Positions 23,001 to 35,300 of a DNA stretch of 64,000 bases are shown piece after piece. A program made the translations under genes and the position numbers. The first letter of the stretch is position 1; each line of letters opens with the position of its first letter. The notes below the pieces were generated by a model. The model searched no databases and was not told where the DNA came from. It saw nothing but the letters and a program-made list of their open reading frames with translations. Source of the DNA: Trebouxia sp. TZW2008 (Eukaryota > Chlorophyta > Trebouxiophyceae > Trebouxiales > Trebouxiaceae). The stretch lies in contig BDIU01000118.1 in NCBI GenBank assembly GCA_002118135.1, positions 310,001 to 374,000 of the forward strand, in the 5' to 3' direction.

Positions 23001-23491
23001 GGAACTGCAGTGCATCAAAATGATCTTGTCAGCCTGCATGTCTGAAGTTCATATGTGTTACCACTTGTGGCAACTATTGCAGCAAGAAGTTGGATTACCC
23101 AGCGGCCATGCACAAATGCTAGCTCCAGCTCGTGTACTGAAAGTTCACTGATCAGCCTTTGCATTGCCTTGGGAAAGACCTTATTATCAGGTAGCAGTTG
23201 CGACTCAAAATGAAAGTTGACCTGCATTGCGTCATTTGATGCTTAAGCTGCATGCAAACGCTATAGGTGCACTGTGCTTGTGCGTACCAAAGTATTGCCA
23301 TCGGCAAGGGGCTGAACAAGAAGCTCCTCAGAGAACTGAGCCTGCAAAAGGACATGCACCATGACATCATGCATGCCACGATTTCTCTGTTGCTTGCTGA
23401 TGCAGGACTGAGGTACTCATACCGTGATCAGGTCGATGATCATAAGCAGGGTGAGCAGTGCAAACCGACGGCGCACGCGCTTCAGCGGCAT
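20080..23491 (-). CDS. PIGT: GPI transamidase subunit PIG-T / GPI16
   Basis: ER-membrane subunit of the GPI transamidase complex that transfers preassembled GPI anchors to proteins. Start ATG at 23491; exon 1 (23491-23423) encodes a signal peptide [20 protein letters not shown]. Exon 2 (23341-23288) [18 protein letters not shown] and exon 3 (23221-23099) [14 protein letters not shown]... [11 protein letters not shown] are family hallmarks. Further on: [15 protein letters not shown] and [30 protein letters not shown] (about 22520), [20 protein letters not shown] and [13 protein letters not shown] (about 20730), and [16 protein letters not shown] [20 protein letters not shown] before the C-terminal TM (about 20300). 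Stop at 20082-20080. After the usual TM there is a second hydrophobic stretch [20 protein letters not shown], longer than the animal protein. About ten introns; inner borders not all solved. Confidence 0.93.
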
Positions 23492-24200
23492 GCTGACACA
23501 CGATACGATGTGAATTGGCTAGCGAAACGACAAAGGCATGTAAACGTCTCTGGGCGTCAGCAGACCCCAGCTCACACGAGCGTTTAAGGTCGGTCTCGCA
23601 GCGCGTCCGACTCAAACGTACAGCAAGTGCAGACATGCAGACGGCGGTGCTAGCATTCTAGACAAAACAGCTCCTGGCATGCAAGCGCTGTTGTCGCAGC
23701 TGCGTTCGCTTCAATGTGGACTGGCTACTCGCTCAACGCTCGAAACCAATTTCTAGGCTTGCAAAATTCTGTGTGCACGTGGACGATCCGAGCTGCTACT
23801 GGCTCAATCGTTCATATGGCAAAGTGTCCCGCGAAATGTGTTTGATGCCACATGCTCTTGGCATCTTCCTACAAACTTTGCACGAAAGCAACAGCGTACA
23901 CGGTGTTTGTCAGGCGGGTCGTTCATGAGTGCTATGCTGTAAGCATTTCAAAGTGAGCGACCTGTGCCTATAAGCCCAAGCGGAGTGCGGGCAGTCAACT
24001 TGGCACCCGATATGCCATTTCAGACACAGTGTATTCACGGAAACGCGCCACAAGCCTTCGCAAGCAACCTTTCCCGGTAAAGCACACGCGTTTAGACGTT
24101 AGCATGTGCGTGCTGCGAGCTTGCAGCCTCATAGTCTTTTATTGCTTCTTGTAGCAGCGCGTCGTATTGGGCTCAGCCCGCGCGGACCAGACCATGTCAA
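23492..24200. promoter_or_regulatory. Bidirectional promoter region between PIG-T and the Ycf45-type gene
   Basis: 709 bp between divergent starts. Richer in CG dinucleotides than the introns around it, with several CG-containing repeats but no clear TATA. Short ATG frames in it show no recognised motif and an additional 5' exon of the downstream gene cannot be excluded. Confidence 0.4.
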
Positions 24201-27200
24201 ATGCGTGCGCAAAACGCTGGCAGGATGCACAAGCGAAATACGTTGTTCCTCAGTTTTCGATCAGGACAAGCAAGGTGTTCAGCTCAGCCGTGTCAAGGTG
24301 CCCAATTGAATTTGCTTCACGGGTTTAATCTTCCCAATCTTGTTGGCAGTGGACAAATCTTCATGCTGACCTGCATTGCCTTCACTGCAGAAGAAGACTG
24401 CTTACAGGAAGAGGACGGGACAGTCATAGTTCGAGATGACCTTGACCTCTTATTGCAGGTCATCATTGCATGTGCATGCGTTGAGCTGATGAAGCACCAC
24501 TCACATTCAGTAGTGCCACCATTATGTATCTGACTTGCAATCATTGTTGCAGGTGCTGCCAGTCAATTTGCGTGGGTCCTTGATGTCTCACAACAGAAGA
24601 GCCACACTCCTAGAGGTGAGTCATGTGGGCAAATTTGAGCTCCACATGGAATTATTGGGAGTTTGCTAGCAAGTCGCATATTGTCCATTTGCCCTGACTG
24701 GAGCATGCCATGCCAGGTGGTGCTAGATCTTGGGAGGAGACCAGAAGCACGATTTGCAGGCGCACTTGGAGGCGAGTACCTCAGAGATGAGGAGGTATAA
24801 TTGCTGATGTGTTGGGCTGAGGAGTTGTATCATCGTCTTCGTTGGAGCTTTGTGGGAGTCATAGAGCAATCTTGGTTGAAGCTTTATGCATGCAGCACAC
24901 TGCTCTGCTTGGTGCAGCAATTAGTGCATCAGCACAGTATCACAGCTAGCTTGCATACAGAGCCCTCAGACTACAACATCCTGGTGTAATGACTGCACTC
25001 GTCCTGACACCAGATTGTCCCTACTCAAATGAATCACTGCAGTGACAAAGCAGTGTTTGGCTCCTAACTGCATTGCCCTTACAGAAAAGATTTCTATATC
25101 TCAAGTGTTGTTGTAACAACATATTACTGTATTTGTTGTGTAGATTACATGGGAGGATCTGGCAGCTGCAGAGCAGGCAGTTGGCACTTTTGGGGGTGAC
25201 AACAGAGCAGGAGTGCAGGGCACACTGCACCGTATCTCAGCCATACGCAACAGAAAAGGAACGATTGTGGGACTGACGTGTCGTGTTGGTCGAGCAGTCA
25301 CCGGGCACATTGACATGATTAGAGACATGCTTGACGGTAACAGCCCAAAAGATCAGACTTTGCGCATGTATGCTTTTCATGAAATGCTTGCTTGCAAGTT
25401 TGTGAGATCGCGCAGTTGTGGATGTTTGCTGCCAGATCACCCTGGCCTGCTTGCTTGCATATTCAAGTTGCATTGCTCGCGCTGGAGTGCTGCATGATGC
25501 GGCCTTGCTGTGCTATTGTTTTGCTCTGAGTTGCAACCATGTACCAGATATGGCTTTGTTATGCTTTCAGTGCCCAACTCCCTCCTTTTCCTTGGGCGGC
25601 CTGGTGTGGGTAAAACCACCGTTATCAGAGAGATGGCGCGTGTACTATCAGATGACTTGCACAAGCGTGTCGTCATTGTGGACACCTCAAATGAAATTGG
25701 TGGGGATGGTGATGTACCTCACCCTGCCATTGGTGGAGCCAGACGGATGCAAGTGCCAGACCCTTCACAGCAGCACAAAGTCATGGTAAGCCTTCAGTCT
25801 TGCTTGATGAGTTCCTGTCATCCCATCTTGCAGGACATCTTGTTATACACAGGTGAATTAGCAGATGCTAGTGGTGAGCAATCTTCACATTCTTGTTGCA
25901 TGCATGTCCAGTGCTACTAATACAGCTGCTTACTTGTAGCAAGCAGACTTTCTGAGCATGCTTTTTGTAATGTTCTCACTTGCCTGTGCAAATCCAGCAT
26001 GCACACAAGCATACAATCATACGCAAATAGGTCTTACTTCAGGTGCCACGCCCACATAGCTGGCAACACATTGAAGCACAATCATCCTCAGACTGGCCCT
26101 TTGCTACAGGTTGAGGCAGTTGAGAACCACATGCCTGAAGTAATCATGGTGGATGAGATAGGTACAGAGGCAGAAGCCTTGGCCTGCAGAACCATTGCAG
26201 AGCGAGGGGTTCAGCTTGTGGCCACAGCTCATGGGCAGCTGCTGGAAAATCTCATCAAGAACCCCACCTTGGCTGATTTAGTTGGCGGCATCCAGTCTGT
26301 CACATTAGGTGCTTGCTGCTGGCTCACTGCTGAACGCAGGCATCAAGCAACATGCCACATCTGCTGCATTGAGCAGCTCATTGTCAGCCATGCATGTATG
26401 CATAGCTAGACATAGCCACTCTACCAGGAAAGCCCATGGGCGGTGCTCTCAGCTGCCTTGCTGTCAAGCCCCCACACACAGCAGCATGCCACTTTGCAAC
26501 ATTCAGCAGCCCATTTTATGCATGTATGTCCAGCTAGACACAGTTACTTTGGTTTGCTGCTGCCTTGCTATCATGGTCACACAAAAAGGAGCATGCCACT
26601 TTGCAATGTTCAGCGACTAATTTGCAGTCATGCATGAACCATACATTATGACTCAGCTAAGTCAGCACAATCATACATCAAGCTGCAAATCTCATTGTCT
26701 TCTTTGTGGGCCTGAAACGCTTGTAAGCTGATCCAGCTGTCCCAGCGTAGGTCATGCCAGCTTGCTTTGCTGGCGCATTGTCTCGCACGTGCTCATCCTG
26801 CGCATATGCACTCAAAAGCAGCCAATGCTCAGGATTGGCAAGAGCAAGACAGCGCCCCAGCACAAGCTTGCAGCAGCCTGGACAGCCTTGTGTGCTCAAG
26901 CAGCTCACCTCACTAAGTTCACAGAAAGCTGCAAAACCCTACGTCTGATACTGTAGGTGATGAGGAGGCTCGCAACAGGGGTACACAAAAAAGCGTCCTG
27001 GAGCGCAAAGCCCCACCTACCTTCCCCTTGCTGATCGAGATGAGAGAAAGAGCGAGTTGGGTGACTCATTGGGTTGAAGACAGCGTGGATTGCTTGCTGC
27101 ATGGCAAAGCACCTGTTGTCCAGGTCAGCCCCTTTCAATGGCCCGGCTGCATGTGTTAAACTTCATCCAGCAGCGTCTGTGCTTCCTTTGACTACACAAT

Positions 27201-28215
27201 GCGCTCACTGGGGCCTGTCTTCCTGGAGAAACAGTATCTTAATAAGTTATCGGCAGCAAGGCTTGACTTCAAGCTTGCAAACTGCAGGCAGCGTGTCCCT
27301 TTCTTTTGGTCACCCTTTATGTGGCCACTGCTTGGAGTCCATGTCAAAGCCAGTCAAAGTTGCAACTTGTGTTGAATGTGTCGGCTCTTGTGACTTGACT
27401 CATGTACTGCAGTTGCGCAAACGGGATAATGGACAAGTCCAGATCACTGAGTGCCCTTACACAGAAGCTGACGACGCACGTGACAGCCCAAGCACATCTC
27501 CTGCCATCAACAGCATTCCTCCTGCTGCCATGGCGGCTGCTGCAGCTGCTGCAGGCGTAGATGCCGTCAGCAGTGTGAGTGCTGTCACCAGCAGCAGCAC
27601 AGACTCTGATGAGAGCAGCTCAACGCCAGGCTCTGCCTCCTTTGGCTCGTCTTTTGTTTCTGAAGACGACGATGATCCATTTGCGTGGGCCCAGAAGTTG
27701 CGTGAGATCCCTAACAAGGTATGTGAGCTTGCATGCAGGACGCACATAGGTTTCAACACCAAGCTCTCTGCTGCAAGTCCATCTTGAGCAAATCACTATC
27801 ATGTAATGGATAGTCAGAGGCCTCCGCCTTGGTGGCACGCAAATTATGGCTTTCTGTTGCACAGAAAGTGACCTTGTCATTCTTATGCACAAACAAGAGG
27901 AGTGACTCAGTAAGGCTTGCAGAATATCATTACTTTACCTGTGCGCCACTTTGTAACATACCAGGACAGCAAGAGATGCATTTGCTACAGTGTGCATAGT
28001 GCAGCAGTCATTACTAACGTTGTTTACAACTACAGACTAATTTGGCTCCTGCTGTATTGCAGGATACACTTTCAGCATTAGCAATCAATGGATACATTGA
28101 TGTCCCCAATGGCAGGAACAAAAAGGGGGAGAAGTTTGCTCTGTCCACTACCATTGGAGGTGGTCGACGCAGCAAACGCGGCAATGGCAAGGCCAATGCC
28201 AAATCAAAAAATTGA
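24201..28215 (+). CDS. Ycf45-type AAA ATPase, plastid (SPD1-like)
   Basis: P-loop ATPase of the Ycf45/SpoIIIAA-like family. In some algae it is plastid-encoded; plant nuclear homologues include SEEDLING PLASTID DEVELOPMENT 1, needed for plastid development; molecular substrate unknown. Exons: 24201-24458, 24553-24615, 24717-24794, 25144-25336, 25571-25785, 26110-26308, 26957-27123, 27413-27718, 28063-28215; 1632 nt, 543 residues, phases all agree. Residues 1-60 are Arg/Ala/Ser/Leu-rich with few acidic residues, as in a transit peptide. Then [13 protein letters not shown], Walker [10 protein letters not shown] (about 206-214), [12 protein letters not shown], Walker [11 protein letters not shown] (about 280-289), [12 protein letters not shown] and [35 protein letters not shown]. 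The C-terminal part is a Ser/Ala/Asp-rich linker plus a basic tail. The start was chosen as the first ATG in frame; a further upstream exon is possible. Confidence 0.92.
26385..26625. repeat. Tandem repeat of about 125 bp in an intron of the Ycf45-type gene
   Basis: Segments containing ATGCATGTATG...CAGCTAGACA and GCATGCCACTTTGCAA recur two to three times. No open frame continues across them; they lie in the 648-bp sixth intron. Confidence 0.6.
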
Positions 28216-29311
28216 GCACTTTTATAACTGTGTCAGCTTGTATGAATAGATCAGCTTCTGTCTGACAGACAGGACTTTTGTATCTTATTCTGATCATTTG
28301 ATTCGACTCATGTACCATTTCCAGAACATCTATTCTTCTGCACTATGATAGCTTGTGCCACCTGCTTCATTGTATTTGCTGTCTGTCATTGCCTATCCTG
28401 TCTGTGTGGCCTCCTCGTACCTGCTGATTCTTTTCAGAGAATGAGAGATGTCTGTCATCGTCAGATGTGTCAGACCTTCCCAGGAAGCTGTTTGATGATT
28501 GACAATTCATGCTGTAAGTTTGCAGCTGCAGCATGACTTTACACTGCCTTCGTTGTAATGCAAGCAGTCTGCCCTTTTGCACCTGTAGCTACCGACAAGC
28601 AACAGCCGTTGCTAGTGACAGAAAACGGCAAGTCAACCTGTACAATCAGCCTGGGTACACGTATCAACCAATGTTGTATGACCAAACACCTGGGCATGTC
28701 GTCATTGAGGGTAAGCATGCAGCCACGGCAGCTACAACGACAGTCTTGTCACAAATGCAGTAGGTTTAGAAGCTGATGCTGAATGACAACAGAGTGCGGC
28801 TGGTACAGAAGGGACACCGGGTCAATAGTATGGGTGGGTGGGTGTTAGAGGGTGTGCATGTTGGATAGAAGAAGAGGACTAGATCCTGTCGAAGCTCAGT
28901 GCTTATGACCTGGCAAGCCCGGTGCTTTAGAGTCCCCGAGGACTGCACTTATGCGCTTTCGCCATGGTACTTTGGCCACCCGCCTCCCCATGCTGGGGAG
29001 CGCGCTAGACAATATGATGTATTGCGAAAGGAGCAAGGGTTGTGGATGACTGTCGAAGTGTGGCGCACGCTGGTACCGAGCTTGTTAGGTCAGTGGCGCA
29101 CGATTCTGACTGTCGCAAGCTGACAGAACCATATCGCTTGCGACGATGCATGCGCTTGCACGTGCGTCGTGCGCTGCGATTCATGCCCGTCGTGTGCTTG
29201 TTGACGGCGTGCTTTACAGAAGTTGTAGATAGGCCGCAATCCCTGTGCTGAAAAGCTTCTTGTCAAGCAGGCAATCTGTGAGAGCGCCATCCATTGCTCA
29301 AAACACTCGTG
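28216..29311. other. Intergenic region, no gene recognised
   Basis: About 1.1 kb between two plus-strand genes. TGTAA occurs near 28513 and 28553, candidate poly(A) signals for the Ycf45-type gene though rather far from its stop. A GGGTGGGTGGGTG run lies near 28833. No conserved coding signal. Confidence 0.4.
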
Positions 29312-32300
29312 ATGACGACGCCAAGGGTGGTAGAAGGTGTGCTGCACAAGACGGTATGTACGAACTGGAACAAGCTTCCTGCCTACCAAATTCAGTTGCT
29401 CTCATCTGCACAGCTGAACAGGTGCTACTGCCTCCTCGTTGTTATGCGACTTCACCATCAGCATCCTGACTATCTGGCCACTGCAGATGCTGTCACATCG
29501 GATTCAGGGCCTGGTTTTGATGGCTGTGGTGTTTGTGGTTGTACTGGTTGTACTCACCATCGTCCAGGCGGTAGAGGGCGACTGGTTCATATACTCAGGT
29601 CAGCATTCGACATCAGGTTTTACACTGTCAAGTATCATCCAATCTGTGAGTGTTTACCCAATCATGAGCAGTGCTTGCATCTGGACATGCAAGCTTCAGC
29701 ACGTGCCAAGGACAGCACAAATGCATTTGTGCTTTACAGCACATGCATAGATTTTGGCCTTGGCTGTACAAGCAGGAGGTGGGGTCTGTATTGGCTGCTG
29801 CGTATGGCATGGGTCCATGAACATGTGTTCATGTTTGCTGCAGCCTTCAGTGACACAGTGAGTGGGACAATGAAGAACACAGAGTGGGGTATGGTTGGGC
29901 TGGGCATCATCTTGGGGGCTGGCTTTGCTCTCATCATGGGCTTCCTCTTCCACCTGTTGTCTGAGTACTGGCACAAAGGTACAGTAAGCTCTTACTGCAA
30001 TATTGCCATACATGTCTGCATTTGCAGCTGTAGCTGTAGCTGTAGCTGCGGCTGCGGCTGCGGCTGCGGCTGTGGCTGTAGCTTTGGCTGTGGCTGTAGC
30101 TGTATCCATTTTTGTATCTGTATCCATTTCTGTAGCTGTATCCATTTCTGTAGCTGTATCCATTTCTGTAGCTGTAATCCTAATGTATCTGTATCCACAT
30201 GTGTTTGTGTTTTCATTTTTGACGTTGTGTCTCCTATGCAGGCCAGCGGAGTCAGTCTGTTGGGTACTACGCTGACATCGAGAGTGGCAAGGAGAAGTTC
30301 CTGGCTGCTCAGCACAGCCCCACAGAGCGTGACTACGTCGCACGGTATGGGCAGAAGGCCTACAGGACTGTGAGTGGCACCCAGGCAGGCAGCATGCCGC
30401 AGCCCCTCACACCTGGCCACACTGCTGTGGTCAAGATTAAGGCACTGACAGAGCAGGAAGCTGCTGCACCAGGTACTGCTGTGCAGTTCCGATCTTGACC
30501 TGTTGGCCTGTCTGTTCTGAGTAAACACTCAGTCAGTGCTGTTTTGCAGTCCACACTTGACCTGTTCAGCTGCATCTTTTGTACTAGATATTCAAACTTT
30601 TTTCCTCATCCCTGGCCACACTGCTGTTGTCTAGTTCAAATCCCTCACAGAGCAGGCAGCTGCTGCACCAGGAATTGTGCAGTCCCCCTCCATGCTGATT
30701 TTCTGTCTGTTCTCAGTGGACACTTGGTCAGTGCTGCTGTGCAGTTCACGCTTGACCTGTTCAACTGCATGTTGTTTCAGTAGAGATTCAGTCTTGTTTC
30801 CCCTCACGTCTGGCCACATTGCTTGTGGTCAAGATCAAGGCCCTCACACAGCAGGCAGCAGCTGCACCAGGTGCTGTTGTGCATTCTGCATCTCACATTT
30901 TTCTTGACTTTCTTGGTGTCTACTCAATTGTCCTGCAACATTTGTCTGGCAGGGTTTTCATGCACTTCACACTGTCATCATCAAAGCCCGTCTTCGTGTC
31001 AAAACAAGGACGCAGCTGCACCAGGTGCTGTTGCGCAGGTTTTGCCCCATCTGTTCATTTGTCTGTTCTGCATGGTGTTTGTTTGACTCCAGGTCACCAT
31101 GATGGTGCATGTACTCAGACTGGTTGTTTGACTGAAGCATGTTCAACGTGTTTAATGTATTTTTCTTCTCCATGTGCAAACAGGGCTAGTCACAGGGCAA
31201 GTTGCTGACTGAAGCATGTTCAAGATACCTGCTTGAACATGCTTCCTGCCTTCTGCTTTATGTGTAGGCCTAGGCTGATTGCTTGGCAGCCTTCTGTCTG
31301 AAGCATGTCCAAAGTTTCCCCTCCTCTTTTCTACATGTGCAGGTATTGGCTGGTTGCTGCACGGGCCGCTGTCTGGCGCATGTCAAATACTCCCTCTTCT
31401 TCTTCACCTTCTGATGCTTTTCCCTCTTTGTCGTCTTCGTCTTCTTCCCCTTCTTCTATTCCTTCATGGGCTGCAGACGTCCAGCATTTGTGCTTGCACT
31501 TTTGAAAACTGTTATTGCCAATACCATTGCTCTTCATGTGCAGGGAGGGGGTGGTCATTAGGCAGACTGCTGTCCTTCTCCTGGGATCCGGCTGCCAAGG
31601 CTGAGCAGCTCTACCATGGGCCACCTAACACACCCAGCAGGTAATTTGTGCAGAATTTGTCCTTGCCCGCTGGCACCACACTTCCACAAAGTCTAGTCTG
31701 GTAACCTGGTTATCTTCTACACCATGGCAATGTGCAGTCAGATACACTCACTATCCAGATGCTAACAATTTGCATTTGACGTCCTGGCTGCCGCACAGTG
31801 CATGCTTCTTGCCAAGCTTGAACAAGCTGTGCAAAGACTGGTGCAACTCGCAGCAGAGCTTTTATACTGTCTGCAATAGTCAATAATATGACACAACATG
31901 CTTGCTCACATGCTGAATGCTACACGCCATACACAAATCGATGTTCTGACCTGACCCGACAGGCTTCACGTGTTTGCTGACATGCCCAAGGCACTGTGAT
32001 GCACCTCAGTCACCTGACAAGCATGGTATCCCTATTGGCGGCATTGTGCGGCATATGCATTAGCTTGAGTGTGAGTGGTGTCACAGATACTCTCATGCCG
32101 AAGGGACCTCTGAGTCTGAAGCATGGTATCCCTGTGCAGGCTGGGAGCCAGCAGCCTGGCCAAGACTGAGAGCAGCTCCAGCAGCATCCACCCGGTGCAG
32201 GATGACAGGGAGAAAGCCCCTGCCACTCGCAGTCTCACCTTCTCAGAGATTGCTCACCAGATCTCCAGCCCCTTTGGCTTTCTCAGGTACTGCTCATGTC

Positions 32301-35300
32301 TTTGCTCAAGGTGCTGGTGATATCAGCATGCTCTTGAATGGTCCTGACAAAGATCTTGACAGTGCTGTTGACAATGCTCTTGACATCGGATTCTGTACAC
32401 TGTGTACCCTTGCCTTGTCAGAGATCGCCTCGCAGATCTCTAGCCCTTTCTTTTGCCCAAGTACTGATCATGACTCTGCACAAATTGCTCTAGGCACAAG
32501 GTGCTTCACTCAGTGTAGGATGCCTCAAGTGTGTCACCTTTTCAACTGCATCTTCTTGGGGCAGGTTGGAGCCTCACATCAGCAAGCCAACAACAAGAAC
32601 ACAGCAATCTTGTGCAGCTGGACGTGAAATTTTGCAGCATTCCTTTTGCTGACACTGAGTAGCACATGAATCAGAGTATGGAACGCTGACGCGTCGCTCA
32701 CTCATTATCCGGCTACTTACCACCACCGACTACGAGGAACGTGAACAGGCAAGGCAAATAAGTATGTGAAGAAGGTGTGATGAACAAAGTGTGGTCATGC
32801 AGGGCAGGGACAGCTCAGCCGGTTGCCTATGACACCCCGTATGAAGGCGAAGAGGCAGAGGGACCCCCCAACACCCCCCACAGCCCCCACCAGGTCTGCC
32901 AACATTCAATGACTCACACACACTGCTGGCTACACACATTGCACTGTCGTGTGTTTGTATCCTTGTGTGCATCCTGTAAGCTATGTTTCAGCATTGCGTG
33001 TCTTAGCAGGGGTGCTTGGTATTTGTGTTTTCGTCACTAGCCCTCATGTGAACTCTGTAAGGTATGTCTCAGCGTTGTGTATGTTAGCAGCTTGTGCTGT
33101 ACTTGTGCCATGACTGCTATGTTTATGTTTGCTTTGTGACCTGTGTCTCTCAGCATTGCAAGCATCGGCAAGGTGCCCTGTACATCAGTCACTGTCTGCG
33201 TGTTCCGTATGTCAGGCTTCCACAAAAGTTGAAGTTCCATGTAATGCAATACAATTTTAGCTGTATGTCAGCAGCATGTTTGAGTGCAGGGCGGAGGGGG
33301 GCAACCAGGGTCGCCCCACAGGGGTGCTGCTGGGCTAATGTACCCCCTGTACAGCCGCAAGCTGGAGCAGGCTCATCAGGTCAGTCCACAGTACTGCATG
33401 TGCATGACTTTGTCATTTGTGTGTGTCTATGCACAAGTGCCTGCCCACAGTCTCATCCTCAGCAAGTCACGGCAGTTCTGTGGCAACAGTGGCACTGTCC
33501 AAGAAACTCGCCGTCTCCAGCCAGACAAACCCTGTTTTCCGATTTGGTCTCTGTACAAAAACTCGAGGCACTGGTCCTTGTGCCATTTTCCTCATGCTAT
33601 GCAACCATCCGCTGCAGCCTTCAAGTGCATGGTGCAGATTGCCACCTTTGCAATCGTGACTGATCAGTGCAGTGCCAGCTTTGCACCCAAGTTGGCAGCC
33701 CATGCATCTGACGCCATCGATGTCGTTATTGCTTAACACGCGTTACAGCAAATTCTGTAGCTGTATCTCAATACACACAACAGTCAAGTGTGCAGCTGCA
33801 CGCCAAGTTGTGAAGTCTGCAGTAGTGCAGATGCCGGCAGCCAAGGCCAAGTTGGAGGCTGATGACAGCCTTGAGGCACACAGTTGCTGCAACTGTGTTG
33901 TGTTGTACACAGCAGCAAATTTGGGTTTTTTGACACGTACAGAATTGAACAGCGCCCCTGTTGATGCAGATGCAGGCAGCAAAGGCTAGACTGGACGCCG
34001 AAGAGGCCCCTGGGGGTCAGGTAGGGCCCGCCCCCAGGATTCTGGTCCTCAGGGAATCTGGTGATGTCGAGGTGGATGTCAACCTGGGGGACAGGGAGAA
34101 CTCTCCTGATGGCAGTTTTGCCCGCACCACCACCCACCGCCGTATCAGCACTGGCAGCGCGTCTGAGGAGGAGCAGGAGCAGGATAGCGATAGCAAAATG
34201 TCAAAGGACCAGTCTGCTCAGCAGAAAGGTCTGCCTCCCTGCTCAGGCTCATCTGTCTTTGCCTAGTGCCTTATGTGAGTTGTCTTAGCATGATCTGCAT
34301 GATCTGAGCCTAGTGTCTGTAGAGCCAGATGAACTTCTTGACAAGAGCTCTGACTCTGTGAATTTGTCAGATTGCCTCAAAATCAGCGCATGCCCTACAT
34401 ACACCCCTGGGTGATTGCACTTGCATTGTTTGCTGCTATATCTGGACATGCTCAGTTTGCACCAACAAGCAAGAACATGCAGAGGCAAATGACAAGAAAC
34501 TTTGCTTGCTGCTCTGCTGACATTGTCTTCTCTGATGTTGCAGGCCAGATCGACGACAAGGATGGCCATGCACCTGAGGTTGTGCCAGCGGAGGGAGACT
34601 CAAGGTCAACAGCGTCAAAGGCAGAGCGCCGCGCCGCAAAGGCCTCCAAGTCCTTCACCAAGTCAGATGCAACTCACAACACTTTGCCAGCCAAGAACAA
34701 GGAAGGCTTTGGCAGTAGCAACAGCCTGGCTTCAGACGCCTACAGGAGGAGCACTAGCCCTGTGTTCCTGAGTCCCGCCACAAGTTTGAATTCAAATTCG
34801 AGCTCCACAGCCTTGAGCAGCGGCGGGAGTGGCAACTTTGGGCAGCAGTCAGCTGGTAGCAAGGATGCTGACAGCTTTGCAGACACTGTCGATGCAGCTG
34901 CAAATTCAAACAGCACATCTGGCCACGCTGTGAAGGACAGCACAGCAGCGGCTAGGCAGGCAATTCCCACCACCGCTGCTGGCGCCACAGAGAAGCTGTC
35001 CAGTGCAGCCTTGAAGAAGATGGGCGGTGGCAAGGGCAAGGGCGGCAAATCAAGGTCGGCTAAGTCTCACTCTAGGTCTAGCAGTGTGGAGTGGCAGGAT
35101 GTGGAGTTGCAGTCTGAGGCAGAAGAGGAAAGGCAGCACGATAGGCAGCGTGCAGGGCACAGGGGAAAGGCAGGGGGCAGCTCTCAGAAGGCAGGCCCTC
35201 CCAGTGACAGGGCAGTTGCAGCCAGTGCAGAATATGCAGAGTCAGACAATGAGAGTGAGCTTGGAATCAGCGAGGCTGACAGTCATGAGAGGAGTGCTGA

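Noticed and set aside
32573..32627. Possible extra exon of the two-TM gene after a GGGGCAG acceptor
   Set aside because: It reads LEPHISKPTTRTQQSCAAG but ends in a stop without a donor; the model is in frame without it.
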